DNA from: Nitrospira defluvii
Lineage (GTDB): Bacteria; Nitrospirota; Nitrospiria; Nitrospirales; Nitrospiraceae
DNA: 33,217 bases
Reading direction: 5' to 3'
Assembly: GCA_011525625.1 (NCBI GenBank)
Contig: WYAX01000022.1
Coordinates: 1-33,217 of the forward strand
Shown: positions 32,536-33,217 of the stretch, piece after piece
Layout of the letters: each line of letters opens with the position of its first letter
How positions within the stretch are numbered: position 1 is the first letter of the stretch
Made by a program: the position numbers and the translations under genes
Notes under the pieces: generated by a model
What the model saw: the letters and a program-made list of their open reading frames with translations, nothing else
The model's database searches: none
Told to the model about the DNA's origin: nothing

Positions 32536-33217
32536 CCTTCCGTGGCGGGATCGCCACATCGATGACCTTGTTGTCTGTGTCGATCAGCAGGATCACCGGG
32601 TCCCCTTTCCGTAGCGACTCCAATTTATGACGGGTCGTTTCTCGAACCTCAAACGGCTGTTCCGCCTCATGTGCGGTCCGTAAGGTAATCCGATCGGCAT
32701 TCAACGGGGACACGACGGTACCGTCGACCTGTTTATGAGCGCCTTTGATCGGCGACATGCCTGCGTGACGGCTGCCTGAGTTGCGGCTGTCCTGACGAGC
32801 GGACAACGCGACGTCTGCGATCTGGTTGGATTCATCCAGCAGGAAAATGGCAATGGTCCCGGTCGGGATGGCGGCCACTTTACTGCGCACCTGAGAGCGA
32901 ATCTGATAGGACCGCTCGTCCCCTGCGGACCTGACGACCACCGTTTCCTGGCCGACCGGCAGGTGTTGCGCGATCTCTCCCCGGATCACCGTGTGTGCCT
33001 GTAGTTCGCCGTCCACCGGATGATAGTCCACCAGAAGATTTTGTTCATTGAGCACCACGACCAAATCATCGCCCTCTGCGAGGGCCGGGAAGCCTTTTTG
33101 GTTGGCTTGCTTCAACGGCAGGAAACGAGGCTGGACTTCCCCGACATCGACCTTGATCTGCTCGGACGAGATGGCGAGAACCTTCGCCAACACCGAACGG
33201 TTGCCGCTCAATAACGT
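32531..33217 (-). CDS. Hypothetical protein made of three repeats (5' end beyond window)
   Basis: The frame is open through the right edge, so the start lies outside; at least 228 residues are visible. I do not recognise the family. Three copies of a module of about 70 residues can be seen, each ending in a hydrophobic strand, an acidic turn and a second strand: GDDLVVVLNEQNLLVDYH, GTIAIFLLDESNQIADVAL and GDPVILLIDTDNKVIDVAI. The second and third copies also share a preceding block of the form VRxxxRxKhxxh (IRSQVRSKVAAIPTG and VRETTRHKLESLRKG). The pattern suggests small beta-barrel domains. No signal peptide can be judged because the N-terminus is missing. It is convergent with the DUF2294 gene. 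Confidence 0.7.
   Translation of the reverse strand, partial: TLLSGNRSVLAKVLAISSEQIKVDVGEVQPRFLPLKQANQKGFPALAEGDDLVVVLNEQNLLVDYHPVDGELQAHTVIRGEIAQHLPVGQETVVVRSAGDERSYQIRSQVRSKVAAIPTGTIAIFLLDESNQIADVALSARQDSRNSGSRHAGMSPIKGAHKQVDGTVVSPLNADRITLRTAHEAEQPFEVRETTRHKLESLRKGDPVILLIDTDNKVIDVAIPPRKD

Overview
The window is a GC-rich bacterial chromosome segment. Its gene content points to a chemolithoautotroph of the Nitrospira type: two DUF2309/DabA proteins with a NuoL-like DabB, an isocitrate dehydrogenase of a kind used in reductive carbon fixation, a CzcCBA metal efflux set, a SagB-like oxidoreductase and large cadherin-like surface proteins. The taxonomic call is inference; there is no rRNA or marker gene here. 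No tRNA, rRNA, IS element, CRISPR array or phage gene was seen.

Layout. (1) 1-1691: the C-terminal end of a large repeat-containing surface protein. (2) 1850-7383: loosely packed single genes: an HDOD regulator, a VIT1/CCC1-type metal transporter, a double-domain SagB-like nitroreductase, an unrecognised internally duplicated protein, a glycine-zipper envelope protein and a VanZ-like membrane protein. (3) 7508-14405, minus strand: a CheY-like response regulator, then czcA, czcB, czcC and a His-rich exported protein. (4) 14739-23749, plus strand: dabB, dabA, a P-II-like protein, a PAS/GAF sensor histidine kinase and an NtrC-family sigma-54 activator. (5) 24133-32333: a CysD-like PP-loop protein with an Fe-S-type cysteine pattern, a second dabA, a FolC homologue, isocitrate dehydrogenase, a small protein resembling the C-terminal domain of longer isocitrate dehydrogenases, and a DUF2294/MpsC-family protein. 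(6) 32531-33217, minus strand: a partial protein built of repeats.

The main discovery candidate is regulatory. Sequences with the GG-N10-GC spacing and TTGCW box of sigma-54 (-24/-12) promoters lie upstream of dabB, the CysD-like gene, the second dabA and icd. About 95-107 nt upstream of the dabB, second dabA and icd promoters are dyads made of TGCAC/GTGCA half-sites. Those of dabB and the second dabA share one 33-bp design: four half-sites spaced exactly 9 bp apart. A P-II-like protein, a sensor kinase and a sigma-54 activator are encoded between these targets. I infer a dedicated sigma-54 circuit that senses carbon status and controls bicarbonate/CO2 accumulation (DAB, also called MpsAB) together with isocitrate dehydrogenase. 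The promoter and dyad patterns are seen in the sequence; the regulatory link is inference.
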